From contig NZ_FNSY01000003.1 of NCBI RefSeq assembly GCF_900105515.1, forward strand, positions 1 to 64,000: a stretch of DNA of 64,000 nt, in the 5' to 3' direction. Below the pieces are notes generated by a model that was not told where the DNA came from, did not search any database, and worked only from the letters and a program-made list of their open reading frames with translations. How positions within the stretch are numbered: the first letter of the stretch is position 1; the number at the start of each line of letters is the position of its first letter. The stretch comes from Streptomyces sp. 2131.1. Lineage in GTDB: Bacteria; Actinomycetota; Actinomycetes; Streptomycetales; Streptomycetaceae. Positions 47,735 through 55,424 of the stretch are shown one piece after another. The position numbers and the translations under genes were made by a program.

Positions 47735-48787
47735 TCAGGAAAACAGGAGCTTCCAGGTCAGCGGGCCGGGGATGCCGTCGGCGTCGCCCTTGAGGGAGGC
47801 ATGCGCGAGCTGGAAGTCGCGGACGTTCTTCCGATCCGAGTCCGACCACTTCGGCCCCGGGCCCGAGGTGTAGTGCTTGCCGTAGCCCTTCCGGACGAGC
47901 TGCTGTCCGAGCAGGGTGATGGACGCATTGCTCTTGCCAGGGCCGAACTTGCCGACGCCGGGGAACGGCGGGGCCGGCTTCGCCGTGACCTTGCCCGGCA
48001 GGGTGCCCAGAAGCTCCTTGAGGGAGGTCACGCCCGGGACGCCATCCGCGTCCGCACCGCTGTAGCCGAGGGACTCCTGATAGTCCTGGTAGTTCCTCGT
48101 GTCCGCGTCAGTCCACGTCGGACCCGGGCCCGACGTGTAGTGCTTGCCGAACCCCTTCTTCACCAGGGCCCGGCCGACCTTGGTTACGTGGTCGCCCTTG
48201 GCGCCGTAGCCGTACGTCAGGTCGCTGATGGTGACCTGGGCACGGGAGACCTCGGAGCCGCCACTCGGAAGGGAGCCGCCCGGGTTCGGGGCCGCCTCGT
48301 AGTTCCCGGCCGGCATGCCCGCCTTGACCCAGGCGTACAGCTTGGTGCCGGGGCAGGCGGTCGCGAAGCCGTCCCGGTGGCCGCGCTTGGCCAGGGTGCG
48401 GCCGGTCTTCTTGCCTGCCTCCTCGTACAGCGCGCGGCATGCGGCCAGGGCCTTCGCGCTGGGCTCCTGGTCGCCGCCGATGGCGAACTGGACGCCGATG
48501 CCAGTGGTGTTGTGGTCGGGACAGTGGGCGCCCTGCAGGCCCCAGCCACGGCCCTCGTAGATGTTGCCGGCCTGGTCGATGACGAAGTTGTAGCCGACGC
48601 CGCTCCAGCCGTTGCCCAGGTGCTCCGCCTCGATGGCGCGCATGATCGCGTACCCGGTGCGGGTGATGTGGTGGGCTCCGTCGTAGTGGACGTAGAACTC
48701 GGTGCGCTTGGACAGCGGGACGGATGCCGGGGTGCCGTTCCACGGCTTCGCGCCCCAGGTGGCGCGGGAGATGATCTTTAGAGTCAT
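47735..48787 (-). CDS. Endolysin: amidase with two C-terminal repeat domains
   Basis: The product is 350 aa. The N-terminal amidase_2/PGRP domain has zinc ligands H34, H137 and C145 (YVHYDG, GHRDGFATACPG) and catalytic Tyr66; it cleaves the muramoyl-alanine bond. Two repeats follow (about 209-258 and 290-340), each with KHYTSGPGP-x-W-x-D-x-D and GDADGIPG/GADADGVPG, probably wall-binding. No signal peptide is visible, so release needs a holin, and holin-like genes lie at 59104-59914. Box B is 57 bases upstream. Confidence 0.9.
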   Translation of the reverse strand: MTLKIISRATWGAKPWNGTPASVPLSKRTEFYVHYDGAHHITRTGYAIMRAIEAEHLGNGWSGVGYNFVIDQAGNIYEGRGWGLQGAHCPDHNTTGIGVQFAIGGDQEPSAKALAACRALYEEAGKKTGRTLAKRGHRDGFATACPGTKLYAWVKAGMPAGNYEAAPNPGGSLPSGGSEVSRAQVTISDLTYGYGAKGDHVTKVGRALVKKGFGKHYTSGPGPTWTDADTRNYQDYQESLGYSGADADGVPGVTSLKELLGTLPGKVTAKPAPPFPGVGKFGPGKSNASITLLGQQLVRKGYGKHYTSGPGPKWSDSDRKNVRDFQLAHASLKGDADGIPGPLTWKLLFS

Positions 48788-48792
48788 GGGGT

Positions 48793-48826
48793 GGTGCCCT
48801 CCACTTGTTGATCGGTGGAGGGCACC
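48793..48826. terminator. 12-bp hairpin
   Basis: GGTGCCCTCCAC / GTGGAGGGCACC with a 10-nt loop in the leader of the endolysin gene. It may end the upstream transcript or act on the endolysin mRNA. Confidence 0.6.
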
Positions 48827-48843
48827 GTGCAGGGCGCGGCCGG

Positions 48844-48854
48844 TTAACGTCGCG
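48844..48854 (-). promoter_or_regulatory. Box B-like element
   Basis: CGCGACGTTAA on the minus strand, 57 bases before the endolysin start and just after the stop of the upstream gene. Confidence 0.35.
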
Positions 48855-48868
48855 CGCTGCCGGGAGGA

Positions 48869-49513
48869 CTACTCGTCGACGACCTCGGCGTCGACGACGG
48901 AGCCGTCCTCGAGCTCCGGCGGGTACTCAACAGAGAACAGGCTGCGGTCCAGGCGCTCGGCGAGCGCGGACAGGTCAACGGCCTGATCGTCGGGGCCGGC
49001 GGCGAGGTCGCCCAGGCCGGTGATCTCGACGGCCACGATCGCGTCCTTGCCGTAGTGCTCGCGGTGCTGCCGCTCCAGGTACCAGGCATCGGCGCGCCAG
49101 TCGGGCGACGTGCGGTCCTCCACCGTCTCCTCGACGATCTCGCCGGTCACGGAGTCGCGGAACTTCCTGGTGGTGACCTTGGTGACGATGCCGCCGTCAG
49201 CGACCCGCCGGATGTTCATCATGGCGCGCGCGGCCGCCGTGGCGCGGGCGGTGCGGACCTTCTCGTACAGGGCCGCGTACTCCTCCTCGGCCGGGTCCGG
49301 CTTCTCGCCTGCCTCACGGGCCTCGACCTCGACGCGGCCGCGGGCCATCCACGCCAGGAAGCTCGAACGGGAAACCCCGGCCATCTCGGCGGCCAGCTCG
49401 ACGGCAACGCCGGTACGCGACGCGCCGACGAGGCGCGCCTCGACGTCGTCGGAGAGCAGGCGTGGCCGACCGCTGCGACCTTCGGGCCGGCGTGCCTTGC
49501 GTCGGATGGACAT
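48869..49513 (-). CDS. Small terminase-like DNA-binding protein
   Basis: The product is 214 aa. The N-terminal HTH (GVAVELAAEMAGVSRSSFLAWMARG) and the SPDWRADAWYLERQHREHYGK segment fit phage small terminase or related DNA-recognition proteins. The C-terminus is acidic. GAGGAACACC lies before ATG 49513. It is 45 kb from terL in this window. Confidence 0.7.
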   Translation of the reverse strand: MSIRRKARRPEGRSGRPRLLSDDVEARLVGASRTGVAVELAAEMAGVSRSSFLAWMARGRVEVEAREAGEKPDPAEEEYAALYEKVRTARATAAARAMMNIRRVADGGIVTKVTTRKFRDSVTGEIVEETVEDRTSPDWRADAWYLERQHREHYGKDAIVAVEITGLGDLAAGPDDQAVDLSALAERLDRSLFSVEYPPELEDGSVVDAEVVDE

Positions 49514-49533
49514 GGTGTTCCTCGGAGGACGGG

Positions 49534-50169
49534 TCAGCGGCTGGACGTGAACATGTGCCCGCAGGCCGGGCAGGTGGCGTGCGGGGAGCGGCCCTCGTCG
49601 TCGGGGCTGAGGTCGCCGTCGCGTTCGCCGTCGTCGGGAAGGTGCAGCAGGGGCGTCTCGTCCTCGCGGCCGCCGCCGGGCAGGGTCTCGGGGTCGACCT
49701 GGCCGAGCAGCTTGTCGATCTCGTCGTGGGGGATGGCCAGGGAATCGAACAGCTCCGCGTCGCCGGTGGCCAGGTCCTCGAGGACCTCGGCAAGCTCGCG
49801 CGGATCCCATCCGCCCTCGCCGGGGAGCCGGTTGAGCTTGATGGCCAGGGCCTCGGCCTCGGCGTCGTTCTTCGAGGACCAGCCGCGCAGTACGGGGACA
49901 AGCCAGCCGCCGTCCTCGTCGATGACGATGCCGCTGGGTGCGCGCATCCCGCGGGACTGCATCTCGATCAGGGACTCACGGCGGCCGTGGCCGTGGAGAG
50001 TCTTCCGGGTGCGCTCGTCGACGACCGGGATCTCCACCAGGCCGTGCATGTCGATCGACGCGATCATGAGCTCGAGCTCGTGCCGCTTCGGGTTTCGGTC
50101 CGCCGGCATCAGGTCGGTCAGCGGCACGTAGGCGATGAAGCGCGGCGGCCTGGCGATCGTCTCGGTCAC
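49534..50169 (-). CDS. ParB/Srx-domain protein
   Basis: The product is 211 aa. FIAYVPLTDLMPADRNPKRHELELMIASIDMHGLVEIPVVDERTRKTLHGHGRRESLI is the ParB N-terminal/Srx nuclease-like fold common next to phage terminase genes. The C-terminus carries CPACGHMF, a partial zinc site. GTG 50169 is used; the frame is open upstream. It is distinct from the ParA partner at 35220. Confidence 0.8.
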   Translation of the reverse strand: MTETIARPPRFIAYVPLTDLMPADRNPKRHELELMIASIDMHGLVEIPVVDERTRKTLHGHGRRESLIEMQSRGMRAPSGIVIDEDGGWLVPVLRGWSSKNDAEAEALAIKLNRLPGEGGWDPRELAEVLEDLATGDAELFDSLAIPHDEIDKLLGQVDPETLPGGGREDETPLLHLPDDGERDGDLSPDDEGRSPHATCPACGHMFTSSR

Positions 50170-50406
50170 GGCTGGTGCGGTCCTCTCCCATGCGTCGATG
50201 TCCCGACGGCGGGGGAGGGCTGCGAGCCCGCGGACTTCAACCGCGGCGCCCCGCCTCGCAAGCAGGGCGATGCCGTCATGGCCGACCCCCACCCGCCACC
50301 GGGCCGCCTCCGCCCTCGTTCCGGTTGGGGCGGAGCCGGGGCCCCGCCGCTACCGGTGACGTCGCCGGGCGCTGCAGAACCGCGAGGAACGTAGAGGGGC
50401 GCGCCG

Positions 50407-50417
50407 CTTGTGTCGCG
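50407..50417 (-). promoter_or_regulatory. Box B element
   Basis: CGCGACACAAG on the minus strand. The surrounding 19 bases (GAGCACGCGACACAAGCGG) are identical to the site at 11345. It is 238 bases from the ParB/Srx gene, farther than usual. Confidence 0.4.
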
Positions 50418-50430
50418 TGCTCCACAAAGC

Positions 50431-50451
50431 ATTTCCCTGGGTGTACTATTC
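50431..50451 (+). promoter_or_regulatory. Box A promoter-like element
   Basis: TTTCCCTGGGTGTACTATTC, facing the 50600 gene. Confidence 0.7.
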
Positions 50452-50456
50452 GGAGT

Positions 50457-50477
50457 GGCTGGGAGAGCAACCCAGCT
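50457..50477 (+). promoter_or_regulatory. AGAGCAA-loop leader hairpin
   Basis: GCTGGG-AGAGCAA-CCCAGC, perfect 6 bp. Here the RBS (GAGAGGAACACC) is unusually far away, about 110 bases downstream. Confidence 0.75.
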
Positions 50478-50599
50478 ACCTGGGCCTAGGTGTAACAAAT
50501 TTCGGCCGGTGACGTACCTCCATACGACGCCCCGAAGACACCCCGCCCGGGACAACCCGAATCCTGGGCCTGGCGTCCGGGGAAGAGAGGAACACCGAG

Positions 50600-51202
50600 A
50601 TGTCGAACGACGTCGCCGACGACACCCAGGCCGAGGAGCCCATCGGCGTCCCGCTGTCCACCCTCGCGCTGGTCGGGGCACTTGCCCGCGCGATGGAGGA
50701 CCACCAGCGGGAAGTCATCAAACCTCGGAAGGACGCCCCGCGCGACCCCCTCGTCGAGGACTTCCTGGCGACGAAGAAGCCGGAACTCGTCGTCGAGATC
50801 GACGGCGAGAAGGTGGGCCACTACAAGGTCAACGTCACCAGGGACCGGTTCGAGGTCGCCGACGACTCAGCGTTCGAGGCGTACGCGGAGGAGAAGGGCG
50901 AGATTGACATCGTCATCGTCCCGAAGCCCGCGTTCGTGGATGCAGTTCTTGCACATGCGCAGCGTGACCCTGAGACGGGCACCATCTTCGATTCGCGGTC
51001 CGGCGAGGTCATCCCGGGTCTCCAGTTCGTGTCGGGCGGGAAGCCCACCGGCACCGTCACCTGGACTTGGAACAGGTTCAAGGGGCGCCCGATCGGTAAG
51101 GGCGTACTTCTGGCCGCGTACAAGCGCGGTCGGCTCGACGAGTTCCTCAAGGAGACGCCGGAGCTGTTGCCCAAGGCACAGCCCGGCGCGCGCGACGAGT
51201 GA
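50600..51202 (+). CDS. Hypothetical protein of the replication region
   Basis: The product is 200 aa. FDSRSGEVIPGLQFVSGGKPTGTVTWTWNRFKGRPIG and VEIDGEKVGHYKVNVTRDRFEVADD are beta-rich. No known fold by eye. It is the first gene of the rightward replication module and has a box A promoter. Confidence 0.65.
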   Translation: MSNDVADDTQAEEPIGVPLSTLALVGALARAMEDHQREVIKPRKDAPRDPLVEDFLATKKPELVVEIDGEKVGHYKVNVTRDRFEVADDSAFEAYAEEKGEIDIVIVPKPAFVDAVLAHAQRDPETGTIFDSRSGEVIPGLQFVSGGKPTGTVTWTWNRFKGRPIGKGVLLAAYKRGRLDEFLKETPELLPKAQPGARDE

Positions 51203-51261
51203 CACCGACCGCTTGGGCCCGGCCCCCTGCGGCCGGGCCCCTCTCCCTGGGGACCAGCACC

Positions 51262-51540
51262 ATGACCGCCACCGCGACCGCCGCCCGGAAGCTCTCCGAC
51301 CGCGCGCACCGCATCGTCTTCGAACTCGCCCTGCACGGCGGTGAGTGGGTCGACGTCACCGACATCTACACCCGCCTTGGGCTGACCTCGCACCAGGTGC
51401 GCAGCGCCCTGAACGAACTGATCTACGCGGGCATGGCCGAGAGGGAACGGCGCCCGGTGGCCTCCGAAACCGGATGCCGCCGCACGCACCGGACCTACTT
51501 CCGCCTGACCGACGAAACCCCGAGCGAGGCCCCTGCATGA
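51262..51540 (+). CDS. Winged-helix protein
   Basis: The product is 92 aa. HRIVFELALHGGEWVDVTDIYTRLGLTSHQVRSALNELIYAGMAERERR is a MarR/winged-helix-like unit. Its stop overlaps the next start (ATGA), tying it to the replication protein that follows. Confidence 0.7.
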   Translation: MTATATAARKLSDRAHRIVFELALHGGEWVDVTDIYTRLGLTSHQVRSALNELIYAGMAERERRPVASETGCRRTHRTYFRLTDETPSEAPA

Positions 51541-52586
51541 GCCGCCTGACCAGCCCCACCGGGGTGCGAGTCAACCGGCGTCCCCGGTTCGTCGCCATCG
51601 ACTCCAAGACGATCCGGGACACCACCATCAGCTACCGCGCGCTGGGGCTGCTCGGCTACATCCTGGACCAGAAGGAGGGGTGGCAGGTCCGATCCGACCA
51701 GCTCTCCAAGGGCGAGGGACGCGAGGGGCGCGGCGCGGTCCGTACGGCGCTGCGCGAGCTCGCCGAGCGCGGCTACTACCGGCTCGAGCGCCGCAGGCTG
51801 CGCACCGGCAAGTGCGTGATGGGCACGGCCGTCTCGGAGTACCCCGTCGAGCAGTGGATCAAGGACCACGAGATTTTCAGCACCGTGTCCGACCCGGCCG
51901 TCCCCGTGGTCGAGCAGGAAGACGGCTCGTTCCTCGTCGAGTACCCCGACGGCACCTTCGGCAGCGACGGGTTCGAGTCGGACCCGTTCGACAACGAGGA
52001 GCCGCCCGCCGATCCCGAGCCGGAGCCGGAGCCGGAGGACAGCGGCGAGGAGGACGAGGACACCGCGGAGGAACCGCCGGCCGAGCCGGAGAAGCCCCCG
52101 GTCCGCCCCCGGCGCACCCGCCGCACCTCGGCGCAGAAGGCGGCCGACGACGAGCAGAAGGCCGCCGAGAAGAAGCAGAAGGACGAGAAGAAGGCCGCCC
52201 TGGACGCCGCCGTCGAGGCGGTCGCGAAGTGGTGGTGGGAGGACGCCGAGAAGCACCTCGGCAAGTACGTCGGGAAGACCAACGGCTACTTGGCCATGCG
52301 CGGCATGGTGAAGAAGGCCCTCGAGGCGGGCTACACCCAACGGCAGTGCGCCGATGCCCTGCGGCACGCACGTAAGCACCTGCCCAGCGCGCAGCAGTGG
52401 CAGACCGCCCTCGGAGTCGCCACGAACCACATCGTCCCGAGCCAGCCCACCGGCCGGATCCCGTACAGCGACAAGGCGACGTGGGGTGCCCAGAACGACG
52501 CCCCGCCGTCCACGCCCGGCGACGCCCCCACCCCGGCCGCTGACGACTCCGACGACGCCACGTTCGGCGTCATCGCACGATCGTAA
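51537..52586 (+). CDS. Phage/plasmid replication initiator-like protein
   Basis: The product is 349 aa. The N-terminal winged helix (RFVAIDSKTIRDTTISYRALGLLGYILDQKEGWQVRSDQLSKG...AVRTALRELAERGYYRLERRRL) is followed by a long acidic and Lys-rich linker and a C-terminal helical domain. The order initiator then DnaC-like loader is typical of phage replication modules. Start chosen for the ATGA overlap. Confidence 0.7.
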   Translation: MSRLTSPTGVRVNRRPRFVAIDSKTIRDTTISYRALGLLGYILDQKEGWQVRSDQLSKGEGREGRGAVRTALRELAERGYYRLERRRLRTGKCVMGTAVSEYPVEQWIKDHEIFSTVSDPAVPVVEQEDGSFLVEYPDGTFGSDGFESDPFDNEEPPADPEPEPEPEDSGEEDEDTAEEPPAEPEKPPVRPRRTRRTSAQKAADDEQKAAEKKQKDEKKAALDAAVEAVAKWWWEDAEKHLGKYVGKTNGYLAMRGMVKKALEAGYTQRQCADALRHARKHLPSAQQWQTALGVATNHIVPSQPTGRIPYSDKATWGAQNDAPPSTPGDAPTPAADDSDDATFGVIARS

Positions 52587-52598
52587 GGAGCGCACCCG

Positions 52599-53408
52599 AT
52601 GTCGGCCACCACTCACGCCGCCCCCGCGCGCGGCATGAACGCCCTCGGCGACCTGAGCGAGCACATCGTCCGGGTGCTGCAGAAGAACGGCGCCGACATA
52701 TCCCAGCTCGGCATGCCGCCCCAGCCCGAACCCGAAGACGGGCTCTGGGAGGACGTCTCGGTTCCCCAGGCCCGCGCCCGCCTGAACATGTGGAGGAACA
52801 GCATCTACGACGCAGCCCAGAACGAGTACCTGGCCTTCCGCTTCAGCCACCTTGACGACAACCAGAAGCCGAACACCCTGCGGGGGTGGCTCGACTCCCT
52901 GGTCGAGGCGAAGAAGCTGGATGCCCGCCCGTCGGTCCTCAACATGCTCATCCCGGGGCCCATCGGCAGCGGAAAGAGTGCCGCGGCGTGCGCCCTCGGC
53001 AACGAGGCCGCGGAGCGCGGGCTGTGGGCGCTGTACGTGAAGCACGCGACGTACCTGACGTGGCGTCGCCCCGACTCCGCGCCGCACAACATGAAGGCGT
53101 GGGAGGTCCGAAAGCGGTTCGTCGAGTGTGACCTCCTGGTCCTCGACGAGCTGTGCGGCGAGATGGACGTCACCGCGACCGAGTTCGCCCGGCGGGAGAC
53201 CATCGACCTGATCGACGCCCGTATCTCCGCCGGGCGGCCCACCGCGTACACCACCAACCTGCGCAGCCGCAGGCAGCCGGGAAGCCAGGCCATGGGCGTA
53301 GTCGACATCCTGGGGGAGCGGCTGCTGTCCCGGCTCGAGTCCTCGGCGCACCTGGCGAAGATCGTGGGCCCGGACCGGCGGAAGCCCGTGCAGGCTCTCG
53401 ACTGGTGA
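52599..53408 (+). CDS. DnaC-like helicase-loader ATPase
   Basis: The product is 269 aa. Walker A GPIGSGKS (120-127), Walker B LLVLDEL (179-185), a sensor-like TAYTTNLRS and an arginine-rich ERLLSRLES fit AAA+ DnaC/IstB-type loaders. It should load the replicative helicase at the origin melted by the preceding protein. No helicase gene is in the window, so the host DnaB may be used. Confidence 0.85.
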   Translation: MSATTHAAPARGMNALGDLSEHIVRVLQKNGADISQLGMPPQPEPEDGLWEDVSVPQARARLNMWRNSIYDAAQNEYLAFRFSHLDDNQKPNTLRGWLDSLVEAKKLDARPSVLNMLIPGPIGSGKSAAACALGNEAAERGLWALYVKHATYLTWRRPDSAPHNMKAWEVRKRFVECDLLVLDELCGEMDVTATEFARRETIDLIDARISAGRPTAYTTNLRSRRQPGSQAMGVVDILGERLLSRLESSAHLAKIVGPDRRKPVQALDW

Positions 53409-53559
53409 TCCGGGGTCAAACGCCCTGTATGTCGCTGTTGCTGGCGGGGTGTGGGCGTCGGTAAAGGCGCAGGAGGCGGAAGACGCTATATCGTTTGGTC
53501 GACCCGGGAGGCCATGAGCATAAGCCGACCGGGGAGACCCGAACGAGAGGAAAGGTGTC
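53409..53559. other. Intergenic region before the SpdB-like gene
   Basis: About 150 bases; a GCTATATC stretch near 53485 could be a -10 region. No AGAGCA hairpin or box A. Confidence 0.35.
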
Positions 53560-54813
53560 TTGAAGCTGCCGTTCACCCGTGCCCGCGAGGGCGACGAACC
53601 GCAGACCCCCGTCGACCACGAGCCGAGCTCCACCGACTCCGCCGATTCCGGCGTCCCTCCGCTCAGTCTCTGGGAGCGCCGCGGTATCAAGCTGACCGCA
53701 CTGGGCGGAGCCGGCGTCGGCGGCCTCGGCTTCTACGCGTCGTTCGACGCCGTGTCCGCCAAGGCCCTGGAGTGGGGCTTTGACGAGCCGTGGGTTCTGC
53801 CCACCGCCATCGACTCCGCCATCCCCGTGTTCACGGGCGCCTACCTGTTCCTCATTCGCATGGACATGCGGCTGTGGTGGGCGCGGCTCGTCCCCTGGGC
53901 GCTGAGCCTGATCACCTGCGCCCTGAACGTCGCGGCCGGTACCTCGCTGTGGTCCAAGGTCGCGCACGGCGCCATGTCCCTGCTGTGGGTCGCCGTCTCC
54001 GAGATCGCCGCGCACACCTACGCCGTGCGGATCGGCGCGGCCACCGGCCGACGCCGCCGCATGGACAAGGTCCGGTGGGCCCGATGGATCCTGGCCCCAC
54101 TGCCCACCTTCCTGCTGTGGCGCCGCATGAAGCTGTGGGAGCTCACGTCGTACGACACGGTCCTCGAGCTCGAACAGGGACGGCTCCTCTACCAGGCAAA
54201 GCTCCGCGCCCGGTTCGGTCGGGCCTGGCGCACGAAGGCGCCCGTCGAGTCCCTGATGCCGCTCCGTCTCGCCCGTACCGGGATCCCGCTGCAGGAGACC
54301 GCCGCGGACGGGCTACGCGCTGCGGGCCTCGAACTGGGCATCTTCGCCCCTCCGGTCGCCCCCGTTGAGGAGCTCCCGGCCCTTCCCACACCCGTGCCGG
54401 CAGCCGCCGTACCTGCGGCGTCCCTGAAGCCGCGCCGGATCACGGCCACCGTCCCCTCACAGCCGGCGAAGGTCCTCAAGCCGGCGCCGACGCCGGAGGA
54501 GCCCACGGCCGCGGCCGCGGAGGAGCCGGGCGAGCCGCAGCCGTATGTGGTCCCGTCGTGGAGCACCGAAGGGGAGCTGCGCGAGATCCTCGTGCAGGTC
54601 ATCGACGGCAAGCACCGCGACGTGTTCGACGGCCCTCTGACCGGTGCTGCGATTGCGGAGGTCCTCGGCCAGAGCGAGGGCAACGGGCGCAAGGTCCGCG
54701 GTCGCATCATCAAGGAGTACGCCGCGCAGAGGGGTGTCCAGATTCCGCCGCGCGCGACCGTCGACGACGTCTTCGCCGCGTTCGACCAGGCGCTGACGGC
54801 AACCGGCTCGTAA
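53560..54813 (+). CDS. DUF2637/SpdB-like membrane protein
   Basis: The product is 417 aa. LTALGGAGVGGLGFYASFDAVSAKALEWGF...PTAIDSAIPVFTGAYLFLIRMDM...LNVAAG...VAHGAMSLLWVAVSEIAAHTYAVRIG is the DUF2637 signature, a four-helix membrane unit linked to plasmid spreading in Streptomyces mycelium. The C-terminal 200 residues are a Pro/Ala linker plus a winged-helix-like end (GAAIAEVLGQSEGNGRKVRGRIIKEYA). TTG 53560 follows AGGAAAGG. Confidence 0.82.
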   Translation: MKLPFTRAREGDEPQTPVDHEPSSTDSADSGVPPLSLWERRGIKLTALGGAGVGGLGFYASFDAVSAKALEWGFDEPWVLPTAIDSAIPVFTGAYLFLIRMDMRLWWARLVPWALSLITCALNVAAGTSLWSKVAHGAMSLLWVAVSEIAAHTYAVRIGAATGRRRRMDKVRWARWILAPLPTFLLWRRMKLWELTSYDTVLELEQGRLLYQAKLRARFGRAWRTKAPVESLMPLRLARTGIPLQETAADGLRAAGLELGIFAPPVAPVEELPALPTPVPAAAVPAASLKPRRITATVPSQPAKVLKPAPTPEEPTAAAAEEPGEPQPYVVPSWSTEGELREILVQVIDGKHRDVFDGPLTGAAIAEVLGQSEGNGRKVRGRIIKEYAAQRGVQIPPRATVDDVFAAFDQALTATGS

Positions 54814-54840
54814 GGCATCCTGCCCCTACCCGTACCGAAG

Positions 54841-54870
54841 CGGCGGGCCCCCGACCTGGGGTGCCCGCCG
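54841..54870. terminator. 8-bp hairpin terminator
   Basis: CGGCGGGC / GCCCGCCG with a 14-nt loop after the SpdB-like gene. Confidence 0.55.
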
Positions 54871-54890
54871 CCTGCATGATCGGACCCTTC

Positions 54891-55304
54891 ATGACACCGG
54901 AGATCCTGGCCCGGATCGCCACCGCCCGCGCCGCCCGCGACCTGTCCGACCTCGCCCGGCAGGCAGTCGCCACCACCGCCGAGACCACCAGCCCGGCCGA
55001 GCGCATCCGTCGGGCGCGCGAGCTGCGCGAGCTGACCAATCAGCTCGTCGACCTGGTCGTGCTCGCCGAGTCGTTCGGGGGCGCGTCTTGGGAGGAAATC
55101 ACGGCAGCACTTGGCCGGCGCGACCCGGGCACGGTGCGGAGGGAGTTCGCCGGCGACATCGCCGACTGGGGCGGGAAGTCCGAGGAGGAGCTCGAGCGCG
55201 CGGCCGAGGGGTACGAGGCGCTTGACCAGTGGTACGCGCGGCACCGGGAGGACCAGGACCCCGAGGGTTCAACTCCCGTCGCCGATCTGCTCAACCGGCA
55301 TTGA
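54891..55304 (+). CDS. Small HTH-like protein
   Basis: The product is 137 aa. ASWEEITAALGRRDPGTVRREFAGDIADWG is a short HTH-like segment seen in small Streptomyces proteins near plasmid-transfer genes. ATG 54876 in the same frame is an alternative start; neither has a clear RBS. Confidence 0.6.
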   Translation: MTPEILARIATARAARDLSDLARQAVATTAETTSPAERIRRARELRELTNQLVDLVVLAESFGGASWEEITAALGRRDPGTVRREFAGDIADWGGKSEEELERAAEGYEALDQWYARHREDQDPEGSTPVADLLNRH

Positions 55305-55328
55305 GCTATCCCGCCGAGCGGGTAGAAT
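55301..55328 (+). promoter_or_regulatory. Sigma70-type promoter of the Sak4-like gene
   Basis: TTGAGC and TAGAAT are separated by 16 bases. Unlike the other hairpin-led genes, this one has a recognisable -35/-10 pair and no box A. Confidence 0.55.
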
Positions 55329-55336
55329 AGTAAGCC

Positions 55337-55376
55337 GATGGCAACGGCGAGAGGCTAACCCCTCTGCCGTTGCATC
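55337..55376 (+). promoter_or_regulatory. Second leader hairpin
   Basis: GATGGCAACGGCGAGAGG pairs with CCTCTGCCGTTGCATC (16 pairs, two bulged G) around CTAACC, just before the AGAGCAA hairpin. It would lie about 8 bases after the -10. Confidence 0.65.
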
Positions 55377-55378
55377 CT

Positions 55379-55399
55379 CCGCGGGAGAGCAACCCGGGG
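55379..55399 (+). promoter_or_regulatory. AGAGCAA-loop leader hairpin
   Basis: CCGCGGG-AGAGCAA-CCCGGGG, 6 pairs of 7, followed by CCACGAAGTAGAGGAACA. Confidence 0.65.
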
Positions 55400-55424
55400 A
55401 ACCACGAAGTAGAGGAACAGCCAG

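Larger units (their letters stand above)
50170..50599. other. 430-base regulatory intergenic region
   Basis: The region is gene-free between divergent genes. 50208-50256 can fold as GGCGGGG...CCCCGCC enclosing GGGCT-GCG-AGCCC and CGCGG-ACTTCAA-CCGCG, tRNA-like in outline but without a T arm. It also holds box B (50407), box A (50431), a leader hairpin (50457) and a long 120-base leader with the near-palindrome ACCTGGGCCTAGGT. Confidence 0.45.

Noticed and set aside
50208..50270. Possible tRNA on either strand
   Set aside because: An anticodon-like arm is present, but there is no T arm or conserved TTC loop and no correct spacing; kept only as a low-interest structured motif.
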